NCBI RefSeq assembly: GCF_019578655.1
Contig: NC_063260.1
Span: 21,662,888-21,726,887, forward strand
Source: Ricinus communis
Lineage: Eukaryota; Streptophyta; Magnoliopsida; Malpighiales; Euphorbiaceae
DNA: 64,000 bases
Direction: 5' to 3'
Shown: positions 22,637-36,029 of the stretch, one piece after another
How positions within the stretch are numbered: position 1 is the stretch's first letter
How the letters are laid out: the number at the start of each line of letters is the position of its first letter
The notes under the pieces: generated by a model
What the model was told of the DNA's origin: nothing
Databases searched by the model: none
What the model saw: the letters and a program-made list of their open reading frames with translations, nothing else
Translations under genes and position numbers: made by a program

Positions 22637-25161
22637 CTTTCTTGGTTACCGATAGAAGGGTCTTTAAGGGATTTCTTTGGTTTGTTGAGGTTACGGGTAG
22701 TAGCAGAGAGGAAGAAGAAGAAGAAGAAGGTGATAAGGAAACTGAATAGGGAAGATATATGGGGGGAGAAGGAAGAGGTGGTTCTTTTAGCAGTTAGGGG
22801 ACAGTTAGGCTGATAAATAGGAACGTGGGTTTCTTACTTGTTTTCTGCTAGAATTTTGTTTCAAAAGAAAGGCCCGCTCTAAATCTTGTGACCACTTTGC
22901 CTAACTTTAATTTTCTTTTCTTTCTTCTCCACTTTATGGGGTTGTACTTTAAATATAATTCATGCCTAGATAGAGACCTTTTTTAATCTCTCCATCTCCT
23001 AGTTGCAGAAATAGCATAAGTAGAAAAACACTTAAAGTTTTCATTTGATACAAACTCCCACTCAAACAGCAAAGTTTATGGCAACTAATTCTTTTATCCA
23101 CACCCAGTGCAACTTGCATTAGTAGACAACTGCTTTGTCATTGTCTGAAACACCTACTCAGATTTGAAGTAGAGACAGATTTGGACAATTAAAAAAATTT
23201 GCCAGTTCTCTCTCCTTTTGTTTTTGTGATTTTAGGAGTTCCTTTCTTTTGTACCAGAAAATCAAATTGGTTCCTTCTTTCTTTAGCCTTTTGCTTTATT
23301 ATTATTATTTTTTGTTTCTAGATTGCATGACTTTTTTTTTTCCTCTATACTTTAAGTGAAAGACCAGTGCAGGAGGGTAGCTAATTGCCAAAAAAACAAG
23401 GCTGCCAATATTCAGTGACATATGGGTTTGGTACTTAGGGCTAAGGTCCATGCATACAAAAGTGAAATGACCCAAATCAAATGACAATTGTAGCATTGGA
23501 CTAGTATCTTGTAATGGTCCAGGCTTCATCTGCCAACAAATTTTCAGTGTCCTATGGAAAGGGAGGTTTGTACTCTAAGGACAGAATCAAGAAACTTGAC
23601 TCTTACTTCAGATATAATGGATAGAGGAATCACTTTATTTAAAAGAAACCCAACAACCAATATAATCCTACTCATAAAGGTTGCAAATTTCAAAGTTTGC
23701 GTGTTAAGACCAAAATTAGTTATGGCAACTAATATTAGATTTATTCACTATTTTTGTCAAGATGTGTGCATCTTTGATAGTGAAATATGTTGAGTAATTG
23801 AACCGCAAATAAGGATGAACAGTAATAATTATAGATACAGAAGACTTGTTAGTATTCTTTCGTCAAATCTTATGTCCTAATTACTTACAAATCAAATAGA
23901 TGGTAATTTAATTTAGTTAATTGAAATTGATAAAATTTTGAATCAAATAGCATTTTTCACCAAGAGATAAGAGCTTAAAAAGAAATGGGAATTTCTAGAC
24001 TTCTAGGGGCCAGTTTGTTCCATATTAGTACCCTTTTAGACCGATTACTGCGTTTGCATGTGCAGCCAACCTGTGGATTAAAGGGTGGTCATGGTTAATT
24101 TTAATGTGTGTGATCATTTTCAGCTAGAAGGACCAGAAATCTCCTTATTGGGTGTTTCCTGCTGTCTGCTCAGATTATCGACTAGTGCTTGTCTAGAAAG
24201 TATTAAAATTATTTGCACACGATCACCCTTCGAGCTAAGGCTAATATCAATGATATAGGTTGCCGAGTTTTGATTGGCATTCATGAATCAAGCCTTACCA
24301 GGGTAATTCTTTCAGCATTTCTGTTTTCTGATTGTTGGGACCTGAACTGGGCATATTGAAGAAAGTGTTAGCAATGAACATAATAACACAAATTAAAATG
24401 GCAACCTATTATTATTAATATTATTTTTCTCAGGAGGAATAGCTCTTGTAACAGAAAATCCGGAAGTTAAAAATTTACCACTGGTGTAGTGATTGATTGC
24501 TCCAATTTTCTGATGGAACTTTTCTTGCATGGTAGTTCCAGCAGATGCTTACCTAACAACAACAAATGATGTCTTATTCAAAAATATATATTCATTTCAA
24601 TTTTCTCAACTAAACCTTGATCTTAAATGGTGAGAGTCAGTTATATGAATTGTTTTCTTTATTCCAGGTGGTTTAAAGCTCATATTTGGACAGTTAAGAT
24701 CAAAAGATCTTTCTTTTTTTCAATAGTAAAAGAAAAAGGATAATAAAATGAAATCCAACTTTGATTAACACCTGTATGGCTTGTCCTTTTCTTTTCTGGT
24801 AAGAAAGTTGGTTTGGGAAAGGCATAAGTAGCCTTGAATGAAACAGAATGTGCACCCAACTATTGTTACATGTAAAAAAAAAATATCAGAATAACAAGAC
24901 TGACTCCACAGAGCATTACATTTTACGCACCTAAAAACAATAAAACTTTTTTTGTCTTAAAGAAGGAAAAAATAGAAAAAGAAAAGGCATAGAAGGAAGA
25001 GTATGTTCCATGCAACCGGAAGCTTAAGACTAAAATCCAAAGCAATGTTTTTTCTTTAGTAAAAGACAATAACTCAGTTCAAGTCCCATATTTCTGTTCA
25101 ATCCAGTCATTAGTCCATCCATATAATATACATCAAACTTGGCTTTGCATTCTGTTCACCG
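22637..25161. other. OFP5-like promoter/leader and intergenic region
   Basis: A GAA trinucleotide run (22711-22729) lies in the probable leader of the minus-strand OFP gene. The remaining sequence shows no supported gene. Open frames at 23305-23529 and 23554-23793 look like chance frames. Confidence 0.6.
22711..22729. repeat. (GAA)n microsatellite in the OFP5-like leader
   Basis: Six GAA units about 75 bases upstream of the OFP start codon. On the transcript strand this is a TTC/CTT-rich leader tract. Confidence 0.9.
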
Positions 25162-27238
25162 ATGGTTATGCAAATGAACGCAAATTGTTCTGTCCTTGCT
25201 CTGTCAGTGGTTTTTCTTTTAAATGCTGTGTGCTATAGAGCTGCAAACGAGTATATATCAGCAATTGGAGATCCAGGAATGAGAAGAGATAGTCTGAGGT
25301 TGGCAATAGAGTCATGGAACCAATGCAATGAGGTTGGTGATGAAGTCCCTAATATGGGCAGCCCAAGAGCTGCAGATTGCTTTGACGTTTACAAGGGTTC
25401 ACAACAATCAGAAGGTAAAGATTTCTGGCTTAGTTATTGCTCGTTGCTTGTTTTCAATCTGTAATTACAAAACATGTTTGTGGTTAACTCAGCTGATATG
25501 TGCACATGAAACTGAAAACAATTCCAAGCATCGTGTTATTGTCCGGCAAGAATTTAGATTCTGTGAACTCACAATTGCTTACTAAAAGATTTTCCTTCAT
25601 TTGCTTTGCTAATTTTTGTAGAAAAGAATTGCTCCTTCTGCAGTTTGCTGCCATACATGCTAGTGCACAGAGTCACAGAGAGAGACAACAAGTTAGGTGT
25701 TGGAGACCCTTTTCTTGGATTGCAACCAAAGTCACTTAATGATGTAGATCTTTATGCTGCAGAGAAAGAACTCTACTTGGGCTCAAAATGTCAAGTTGAA
25801 GATACTCCAAGTCCATGGCAATTTTGGATGATCATGCTTAAAAGTGGCAACATGGATACTTATGCAGCCAAGTGTCCGAAAAATGGCCAGAAAGTAGGAC
25901 CTTTTGGCTCTGATCCTAATTTTCCTTGCTTTGGACAAGGGTGCATGAACCAACCATTTATTTATCATGATTATACTACATTAAAAGGGCCTAATAGGAC
26001 TACTCTCAAAGGTAGGTTTTATGGGTCATGGGATTTAGATGCCGACTTGAGAAAAGGATTGCTGGGTAATAATTCGTATCATTCTGTGACTTGGGAGAAG
26101 GAACTTGGAAAGGGAAGTTGGGCATTTCATCATGTCTTAAGGACTTCAACAAAGTACCCGTGGTTGATGCTTTACTTGAGATCAGATGCTACATTTGGCC
26201 TTTCTGGAGGATATCATTACCCAACAAGAGGAATGTCCAAAATTGTGAGTAATTCTTTCCTTTCAATTGTCTAATCTCGATCAATATTCAACAGTCTTAA
26301 CAAATACAATTTGAAAAAACAGTAAAATAAAAAAAAAAAATTGTTTCAAATGGGAAGCATGCTTAATGACAAGTTTTTGTTTAGGCAGTTCAAAGTCTAT
26401 CTAAATTTTGGCTTTCGAGCAAGTCTTTCTTGCAAGAAAAACACATTTGCAGGCAATTATTACAGATACCTAACATTATGTGCTACTATATGCAGATACC
26501 AGAATCACCAAACTTTAAAGTGAGGTTCACTTTGAATATAATCAAAGGTGGGGGACCTAGCAGCCAATTCTACCTAATGGACATAGGAAGCTGTTGGAAG
26601 AACAATGGACAACCTTGTGATGGCAATGTAACTTCAGATGTTACTCGATACAGCGAAATGATTATAAATCCTAATATAAGCTCATGGTGTCATCCCAGTA
26701 ACCTTAATGTGTGCCCACCTTACCATACATTTTCCAATGGAACACGTGTCCATCGCAACGACACTGCTCACTTTCCTTATGCAGCCTATCACCTGTATTG
26801 TTCTCCAGGGAATGCAGAACATCTTGAAGTGCCTTACAGTTTGTGCGATCCATATAGCAATCCTCAGCCTCAGGAGATATTACAGATTTTGCCTCATCCT
26901 GTTTGGGGTGAGTATGGATATCCAACTAAACAAGGTGAGGGTTGGATTGGTGATCCAAGAACATGGGAGCTTGATGTTGGCAGGTTGTCACACTCACTTT
27001 ACTTTTATCAGGTTTGTTTTTCTCTCCATGTTTCTTTATCCCATTTTTGGTGACAGAATGGTCTTGAAATTGTTAAAGCTTAAATATAATCTCAACATAA
27101 TTCTTCCAGGATCCTGAAACTCCTCCAGCTAGGAGGCAATGGATGTCTATTGATTTAGGAACAGAGATTTTTAAAGCCCCTGACCAGGTTGCGGAATGGA
27201 CCGTCAGTGATTTTGACGTACTTGTACCTAAGCAATGA
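25162..27238 (+). CDS. Conserved secreted plant protein of unknown function (DUF7705-like)
   Basis: Four exons join in frame to 506 residues: 25162-25414, 25622-26244, 26496-27011 and 27110-27238. All introns are GT-AG. The N-terminus (VLALSVVFLLNAVCYRAA) is a good signal peptide, followed by YISAIGDPGMRRDSLRLAIE and a Cys-rich mature protein. Potential N-glycosylation sites are NRT, NNS, NVT, NIS, NGT and NDT. The C-terminal part has WGEYGYPTKQGEGWIGDPRT, and the last exon ends in AEWTVSDFDVLVP. I recognise it as a widely conserved plant family without a known biochemical role, which I believe Pfam now calls DUF7705 (from memory, unchecked). It is probably apoplastic or in the secretory pathway. 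Two further Met codons at residues 3 and 5 could also serve as starts. Confidence 0.9.
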
Positions 27239-27599
27239 CGAAGAGACGTGGTTCAAGCCAAATAATGGTTAATTTCAAGGAAGATAGATCAGCTTCAACC
27301 CAAAAGGTCTGCTATTTTTTCTTTTTCTTTTTTCCACCTTCGAAAAAAGAGAGCAATTTTAGATTGTCTGTGATGATAATTCAAGTTCAACGTTTATATT
27401 CATGTTTCTTGTTTTACTCTGCAAATCGGCAGAGTCATTCAATCCAACTGTTCCAAATTTTTAAGGTAAGAACCATCAACACATTTTATTTAAATTTAGG
27501 TTCTTCTAATACACTATCAAGTTTAATTAGTCATCTTCTAGAAACCAACACCTGAAAATTTCAGTTTGACCCTTAGCTTATGAGGCTTAACTTATTCCT

Positions 27600-28110
27600 T
27601 TTCAACTTTAGGCAAATATAAATATAAAATTTTGAGACATAAATACTTTCTGACATATATAATTATTTTTGAGATATAAAATTTAAGTTTATTTGTAATT
27701 TTATTACTTTGTTTATTAAGTTATTAATTAAATAATAGTTCTAATCCTAGAAAATAATATTTTAATTATACTTTTAATATTGTATTAGCTAAAAACATTA
27801 CTTTTCTGATTAGACAATGATTCTAATTCTAAAAATTTATATTTTAAATTATATATTAAATATTTTCATTAACTAATAAGTTAGTTTTCTAATTATACAA
27901 TAACTTCTAATCTTAAAAAATAGTATTATCAACTATATTATAGTATTAATTTATATAATACTAAAATCAACTTACATTATTGTTACTTATGTAACTACAC
28001 TAATTTATTGTTACTTCTTAAACTATTATAAATAATTATAAAATATTAAAAATTATTTATAAACTCAATTTACATTATTACTCATAATAAAAATAATTAC
28101 AACGGACGGG
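27600..28110. repeat. Diverged AT-rich repeat, copy 2
   Basis: Three or so degenerate units of about 85 bases, each with an ATTA(A/G)CTAA...TAAT start and a TCTAATC(C/T)TA-like segment. The last unit closely resembles 7063-7170, sharing AACTAATAAG(C/T)TA(A/G)TTTT and the run TAGTATTAATTTATATAATA. Confidence 0.5.
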
Positions 28111-30422
28111 AAACATGCGGATAAATGACTAGTTTAGTATAAATTTAATAACTTGGGTGAGCAAACGAAAAGTAAATAAAGATTAGGCAGTGAAGAGATA
28201 TTGATTAGGATATAAAATGCTGAAGACATTTTCTAGAAATTAATATATTAAGTATCAATTTAAATTTTTTAATTTGTTTCACTGTTTTATTAGGGAAGTG
28301 CAAGCCGCTCTGTGATTTTGTAATAAAAATAGGTTAATTAAGCCAAATAGCAAATTTTGTATAAAATTGATCCAAAAGTTTAAAATGGATTACATTTGAG
28401 CCCTAGAAATAAGTTGGAGGGCAATATTGAACCTCACTCCAATGAACGCCGAAGTTCAAATAATCCGACTCTTTTCTCTAAAAATTTAACTATGTTTGAT
28501 TAGCTTCCATAATCCTGTATTCCATTTTTTGTCAAATAGAATTGAGAAGTAGCATTAAGAGGAGCATAAACCTTTAACAATACAATTCTGAGTTTATTTT
28601 AAAAAGTAAATTACATAATATTCCCAAATTCATATCAGTTTTAATGGGCTTAAATATCAAACTTGGGTCTACTTGCCCAAACCAACCACAGTCCATAGAC
28701 AATACAATTACCATAATACCACCTTCTTTCACAATCTCCACCGTAAGCTATTCATCCAATCCAAGGTATTCAAATTTCAACCCTCTAAAATATAATTATT
28801 TGAATCCATTATGAATTCATTTAAAATATATACTATGACATAAATTTAAAATGTAACGTGAAACAAAACTTATTAGCACAAAAGAGGAAAAATAAGAACA
28901 ATTTAAATGTTTCTAATGAAGCATAATGTAAGTTGAAGGTGTATAGAACAATTTATGTGAATTACTGCCTTTTAAAAACCAAGTACAGAGTTAATGTCTT
29001 TTGACGTAATAATTTTAATGGCTGGATTGTCTGGTTTATAGAAATAATAAAAAAAGTTGAGGCTCAAACTGTAATATGGGTGGTTTCAATTTTAGAATTG
29101 ATCTTTGATAAAGGTCCTTTAAGGTGAAATGAAATGATAATTACATTAAAACTAGAAAATTTGTGGACTAATTAATTGTAGCCATTAGGGGATACAAGGG
29201 TCTCCACATATGCCACCACTGCTGACCCATATTTAGGAGGAGAATGCAATAGACACTGGTACTGATGTGTACCGTGATAGAATGTAGCCAAAGCCTTCCT
29301 GTCTAAACTCAGAAGAGCTTGATGTTTATCTTTTTGGGTAAATCCAAGTGCATCCCAAAGGAGATGTTCAATCTAATCCAAGATTTCTGTACCCCATGTT
29401 CTTTCATCACCCGCGTGTTCAATTTGTCAAAACAAATTTCCCCTGCACAAAGACCATTATTGTACAAGGCAGGTAAAAAGATTTTACTTTTAAAATTAAA
29501 CAAGATTTCGGGCAGAGGGACCTCCTTCAATCTCTCTTCTCCGAAATCAAAAGAGCTTATCCTTTATTGGTATATATATATATATATATGAGTTAGTGTA
29601 GCATCAGAGTCTTCTCATGTGGGTTTGATTATGGGTGATCTAGAGAAGACAGTTAAGCAGGTAGATAGTTTGTTTGGACAGCAAAGAGCAGTTTAAATAG
29701 ACCTGTGTGTACAACTCTCTCTCGCTCAATGGATAAACAAATCAACCCACTTTGTAAAAACACTAAAAGAAAAATGGATGAATGCTTTTAATATTTTTTG
29801 ATATATATATCTTAATTTTTATCTCTTAATATGTTCCATATTGTTCTTTTTATTTATCTATTTTATTCTTCACTAATATTATATATAAATTTATATTCTT
29901 TTATTATATTTTTAGCTATCTTTATTACAGTAAAAAAAAAAAACTAAAGCATCCTCACACTGTAAAACTCAATATTTTTTTTTATCGTGTGAAAATGTCT
30001 TGAGTTTTTTCTTCCGGGTTATATGCACACAAATTCAAAATCATAAGAAGTATGATAAGGAACAAGGAAATTTACAAATAATAATGGCAAAATTTAAACT
30101 AAATAAATAAAAAATAAACATATTTTATTTCATCATAGATTTAAAAGATAAAAGTTAAAGTACATACCAAAAACATACTGAAAAATACTCATAATAAACT
30201 TACTTCAAAATTTGAATGATAGTAGTTGATCATCGATAGAGTCAATCATATCAAAGAAGAATGCAACTTTAACAAAGGATAAAGCCAATTCCAGGAAAGT
30301 CTCCATATAGCTTACTCAATCAATCAAAGCCCGCTAGAAATTGTAAATTCACCTAAAATCTCCAGCAATAGCATTAGCAACTTCTGCTGCATCAACCTCA
30401 AGCTACGTCTGACTGATGATCA

Positions 30423-30450
30423 ATGAGCGCAAACAATTGTTTGCACTCAT
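30423..30450. repeat. 28-base near-perfect palindrome
   Basis: The centre GCAAACAATTGTTTGC is a perfect 16-base palindrome. The flanks ATGAGC and ACTCAT extend the symmetry with a single mismatched pair. Confidence 0.85.
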
Positions 30451-31243
30451 CGAATATTAACTAACCCCACTGTCATTCTCTAATTCTGCAGATTAAGGCG
30501 CTATTAGATAAAGAAAGGATCCTGAAGTGTTCCCATGTTTTCAGGGAAATAAATATCTGTGCAGATTGGCTTGCACATATAGTGGCCTCTATTTCACTGG
30601 GTACTCAGGTTTATGATAGCCCTCCTGCAGGAATTCTTTGCTTGGGCGCCTTAGAAATGCTGTGACTTGAGTTTTTTTTTTTGGGCCCAAACCTTTCTCT
30701 TGTACCGAAAAAAAATAAAAAGAAAATAAGGAAATATCAGAGAGACAAACAAGAGAATCACTTTCACTGTTGGTCAAAAAAAAAAAAAAAAAAGGAATAA
30801 TCTTTGCGTGTCAATTTTTAAGAAGCATTTATTATTCAGAATCAACAACTGCCTGGCAGCTTCTTGTTGTCTAGAAATTAAACATCCATATTTTCATATC
30901 GGTCCGACGTGAACAGCATTTAGTTGAAGGATATGAATGTGCATAAAATCCTTAGCTTAATTCTATCTACAACCCTCAACTGTGCAATTAAGCCCCTCAT
31001 CAATTTTTAATTTTATCAATTTTTTTGGCAAATATAGCAATTCCATTGAATATAAGAAATTAGAAAGGTTTTTCCACCGTGTGATTTTGGAGTTAATTCA
31101 AAACGAATCTAACATTCATTAAAATAAATGAAAATGTATTTTATTTGATAGTATTTCAACTTGGAAGATGACCAACATATGAACATGTAAGATAACAGTA
31201 ACAAGTAGGTGATTGAAATAAGAATATGCCCTTTCTTTAATTC

Positions 31244-32497
31244 TCATCTGGGTCCTGATAGAGTCCACGGAAGTAATGGAGTTGCACTTGCATATCCCAA
31301 CTCCTCCTCCTCCCTCTTGGTAGCTGCCGGAGTTGCTGGATAGTGAATGCTATAGTCTAAGTCAGCTTCCACTTTCATGGTACCATTTAAAACCTTAACA
31401 ACAGTTGACATGGAAGGCCTCCTTTTGTAATCATTTTGCAGACACCAAACTGCAACCTTCATCATCTCCACAACTTCTAATCTGTGCAACTGCATGTCCT
31501 CACAGTTTTTGTCAATCATATCACTCCATTGATCCTCCTTCGCATTTCTCATGAACATCAGTAGCAAAAACATGCACTCTTCTGGCAGTGACCTATCTAT
31601 GTTCCTCCTCCCACAAACTATTTCCATAACCACAACCCCAAAGCTATAAACATCTGCCTTCTTTGTTATGATGGAATTTAACAATTCAGGAGCCATATAT
31701 CCAAAAGTTCCTCTGATCGCAGTCACTACTTGACTTTGATCTCTCTCAATCAAAGTAGACATGCCAAAATCAGATATTTTTGCTTGTAGGTTCTCATCTA
31801 ATAAGATGTTTTGGGGTTTAATATCTAAGTGGACTATTTTCCATTTACACTCTTCATGAAGGTATACTAGCCCTTTTGCTATGCCAAGGATAATTGCTTT
31901 TCTAGTTTGCCAATCTAGAAGAGGTTGATCCTTGTAGAAAATCCATTTGTCCAACGATCCATTGGACATGAACTCATACACCAGCAGCCTGTGGCTGTTT
32001 TCCACGCAGAATCCGATTAGTGTAACCAGATTAAGATGGTGGATACTTCCTACAGTCTTGACCTCTGCCAGAAACTCCTTCTTCCCTTGACCTAAAGCCT
32101 CTAAGCGCTTCACAGCAATTTTTCTCCCATTTTCTTGTGCTCCTTCAAAAACCGTCCCAAAAGAACCATTTCCAAGCTTTTTCTCAAAATTCTTGGTTGC
32201 GATTCTTAGTTGTTCGTAAGTGAATCTCAAGGGTAGTCCTGATAGTTGATTCAAGTCATCTTCTAACCCTTCATCTACCATCCCTATCTCTTGATCACTA
32301 ACAATTCTTTTCCTTCTCTTACTGCGCATAATGAATACGTAGACAACAATCACAACCGCACCTGCGACCACAACTGCTACAATAGCCGATACCCCTGGTA
32401 CCCAAAGATATAAAACCACTGATATGGCTCCCATAATCGACAGAACAATAATAAAAAGGCATGTAATCCTTACAAGTGGCGAGGAGAACAAAGCCAT
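31244..32497 (-). CDS. SD2-5-type receptor-like kinase without lectin ectodomain
   Basis: A single-exon gene of 417 residues. The N-terminus has two hydrophobic stretches (about 8-31 and 35-57) followed by the basic stop-transfer MRSKRRKR. The kinase domain shows the glycine loop LGNGSFGTV (108-116), Lys130 in IAVK, HLDIKPQN (223-230), DFG (243-245), RGTFGYMAPE (262-271) and DVYSFGVV. The sequence is closest to the G-type lectin S-receptor kinase SD2-5 subgroup, but there is no B-lectin, S-locus or PAN domain here or in any frame upstream. The catalytic loop has Leu instead of Arg before Asp225, so it is a non-RD kinase, a class often found in immune receptors. All catalytic Lys and Asp residues are present, so it may be active. 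Either a natural short form or a truncated copy is possible. The start is the first ATG before the hydrophobic region. Confidence 0.92.
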   Translation of the reverse strand: MALFSSPLVRITCLFIIVLSIMGAISVVLYLWVPGVSAIVAVVVAGAVVIVVYVFIMRSKRRKRIVSDQEIGMVDEGLEDDLNQLSGLPLRFTYEQLRIATKNFEKKLGNGSFGTVFEGAQENGRKIAVKRLEALGQGKKEFLAEVKTVGSIHHLNLVTLIGFCVENSHRLLVYEFMSNGSLDKWIFYKDQPLLDWQTRKAIILGIAKGLVYLHEECKWKIVHLDIKPQNILLDENLQAKISDFGMSTLIERDQSQVVTAIRGTFGYMAPELLNSIITKKADVYSFGVVVMEIVCGRRNIDRSLPEECMFLLLMFMRNAKEDQWSDMIDKNCEDMQLHRLEVVEMMKVAVWCLQNDYKRRPSMSTVVKVLNGTMKVEADLDYSIHYPATPAATKREEEELGYASATPLLPWTLSGPR

Positions 32498-34069
32498 AAC
32501 TTCTTTTCTACTACTACCGGTTTTTGTTTTGTTGTTTTTTGGAGGGACTGCTACTGGTAACTGGTTAATTGGTTATGAAGTTTGCAAACTTCTTCACGGA
32601 ACACAAGGTACCGATGGATAGAGATGACTTCGTTGACATGCAAGTATGTAACCTCGTGGAACAATAACCATCAAGTCAATGTACCCCAACAGATTATCTT
32701 TTTCTTCACAAATATAATTATTAACATTACCAAACATTAAGAATACTTTTCCAAAAAGAATACTGGCAGTCTCACCAGAATTCTTTATCATTTTAAATAT
32801 TACATTTATTTCTCGTATATTCTTGTGATTCGATTAATTCATGTTATTTTTATTTTTAGATGACATTTGAATTTTAAGCTAAGAATTGTATCGAAATATA
32901 GGTAGTAGATAATTGTTATTGTGCCTTTGATTTCCTGTCCCATGACTTTCACATGCAAATAGCCTGCCAAAATTGAGCTAGTTTCTTTTTCTTTTCTTCC
33001 TTACAGAGCGCTGTCAACATTGGCCAAATAAATCTCAAGCCTCAGGCTTTCATCACCGTCATTGAACAATGATTTACAGGAGGGAGCAGGTCAGTTAGAG
33101 CAATTTGTGTGCAAAAATTTATGTGTTTCATTTATTGATTGTATTAACCAATAATATATTATTATTCTGAAATGAATATATTCTCCCACAATATATAACA
33201 ATAATCATCTCATTTCATTTTAGTCGGAATTGGACTGGACAATTAATTACATAAGGAGAAAAATGGACATCTAATCCGTGTGTTAAATGTGTATATAGGC
33301 CATACAGTCGAAATAAACTATTGTGTTGTCCTAATGTGCAACAATGGTCCTACCTCGAAGCCTAATCTCAATCTTCTAATCGGCATGCCATCTCAACCCC
33401 TTCAGCATGTTTTACTTTTCCTTCATGACATTGGAAATTTAGAATGGAAATTTAATCGTAGAAAATTTAAGATACGTTTATTTGGAAAAAAACTATATCA
33501 GTTCTTTATAAAAAAATTAAATAAAAATGAAAAATAAAACTTTTTATTTACTTGTGGTATTTTTAAAATAAAAATAGAAAATAATTTTTTATATTTTCAA
33601 AATTATAATTAAACTTTTGAAAACAAATTAAACATATTTTCTATATCGTTTTTTTTAATGTAAAAAAAAACTTGTTTTCAAATAAAAATAATAATTTTTC
33701 ACGCATTTTCAAACTTTTCTATATTTATGTTGTTAATAGAAAACCATCTTAAATTCATTTTAAAATATAAAGTAATAAAGCACAGTGAAAACACGCTGTT
33801 TTCCATTTCAGCGTAATTTATTGACAATTGCTTGGTTTAGATCTACGGACTGAAGTCAAACTCATGTTATTTTCTTCCCTTTTTTTCTTTTTTCTTTCTT
33901 TTCACGTTCTTTTCTGTTTAAAAATAGGAAAATAAAAAAATTAAGAAACGAAATGGAAAACTAGAAAATGAAAGCATAAAGTATTCTTCACAACTAAATA
34001 AATCCTTAATTTCCGCTGTAAAATTTCGTCGCAAAGAACATATTAGTAAATTTTATGCAGGGTATATCT

Positions 34070-34735
34070 GTTATCCTTAGAAATGAAAATGGATAGAGCA
34101 TCCGTCCATTTAAAGATATTTGAACTTGAATCCGATAATAAAATACACATTCGAATCTATCTCAAATTTGTTTAAAAAATTATCTTTATTATCTGAATCA
34201 GTCCTAATCTAAATAGAAATATATGCATATTACTATAATCCAATTAAAATTCATTTAAATTAATATATTTTATAAATATTTAAATAGATAGCGGACACTC
34301 CATCTTTTAAATCCCCATTTATATGAACATTCGGATAATTTAATTGGTATTCATTTTTCAAATTCATTTATTTAATTAAATTTTAAAATATATTAATAAA
34401 AAATATATAAAATGATCAAATTTAAATATCCAATATTAAATGTTCAATATATTAATACAACCCATGTATAAATTTAATAAAATTTTCAAATAATATTCTA
34501 CATAATAAAAATCAAATAAAATATAATAAAATTTAATATAATCGAATTCAGATAATAAATATCTATGAGTTTAAATTTGAACCAATCCGAATCCGATACG
34601 AGTAGTAATATTAAATACTAAACTCATTTCAAAATCAATTTATTATTACTCCAATCTATCTCATTAAAGTATTTATAGATTGGATGCCCAAAAACACTCA
34701 TCCGGCTGCCATTTCTACTCACCCTAATGTAAATA
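34070..34735. repeat. Possible degenerate repeat rich in (A)TCCGA/GGAT words
   Basis: The block contains repeated words such as ATCCGAT, GAATCC and GGATA, and ends in GGCTGCCATTTCTACTCACC. This style is seen in many dispersed plant repeats. Its ends are weakly inverted relative to each other (AAATGAAAATGGATAGAG against the complement of the right end). I cannot assign a family. Confidence 0.3.
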
Positions 34736-36029
34736 TCTAAAACCTAATTCTCGTGGGAATTAATAAAAAAATATTATATAAATTATATAATATGAATAAA
34801 ATAAATTATAAAATATACAAAAATGCTCATTTTCTATTTTAAAATTATATAATTTATGTTTGGAATAAATAATAAATACTAATATTTATGCATATTTTAT
34901 ATAATAAAATCTCAAGAAATTATTATCAAATATTCTTATTTCTAAAAAATAAATTTCAATTCATTGAAAATTGTGTTCCATATATATATATATAAGAATT
35001 CTATAAATAAGAAATAATTTTAAAAATATAATATTTCTGAAAAATTTATTTTATAATTTTCATACATTAATATATAATTAAAATAATAAATACTCTTACC
35101 ATTATCTCTACCACTATAGCACCTTTATTTTGATTATGTAAAACAGAAAGACTTATTTTTTATTAATTATTAATTATTTAAAATATTAATATTTATCTAA
35201 AAGTGATCTAAAGAAGCCAAAAATGCATAAATCTAAGCTAGATTTTTATAAATTTAAGAAGGGACTAAATCGAGGACTATCAAAAAAATCATTTGCCAAA
35301 TTGGTACAAGTGCCAGAATCCCATGGAAATCAGAAAATAAAGAATTCTCCGTCGGTTGCCATCCTTAGTTTTGCATTAACTTTTCTTATTATTCAAATTT
35401 ATATGGATTGACATGGAAAAACTTAAGAGTTTTTCTATAATATTATAAAAATATAAAATAATTAGAAAAAATATTATTAAAGATTGCTGATAATAAAAGT
35501 ACCTAAATAAAAATTAATTTATAAAGATATCCTAAAACATCAAAAATATTAAATTTAGTATTTGAAAAAAAATATATATATTAGATATACTTTTAATAGA
35601 TATTGTATATATATTCGATATATTTTTAACAGAAACTAAATCTGAAATATATTAATTTTATAAAATATTGTTACATCTTGTTTGATTTTATGATATGAGT
35701 GATGAATAAATAAATAGATAAATCTAAAAAGTGTTTTGTTGATTTATGAATTTGGAGATGTTAAGAATATTATATCTGAAAAAGGAGATAAATTATTACA
35801 AAGTTGAAAGAATATGTTGAATATATATTAAAAAATATATATGTCTGATGTATTTTTCATATAAACTAAAAAAAATATATCTTCATTTGTAGTTATATTT
35901 ATTTTTAAATATTAATAATATGAAATACCAATTTCTTTTAATATTAAAATTTAAATGAATAATTTAGTTAATTTTTATAGTATTTGCAAATATTTTAAAA
36001 AGTAAAAGAACATATAAAACATAAAAAAA

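Larger units (their letters stand above)
27239..31243. other. Intergenic region
   Basis: It begins with the probable 3' UTR of the preceding gene. The diverged AT-rich repeat (copy 2) lies at about 27600-28110 and a 28-base near-perfect palindrome at 30423-30450. No gene is supported. The 62-codon minus frame at 30589-30777 has a plausible-looking tail but no recognised family. Confidence 0.6.

Noticed and set aside
23516..23529. GGTCCAGGCTTCAT resembles part of miR166
   Set aside because: The flanks do not match the mature miRNA and no complementary arm for a precursor hairpin is nearby.
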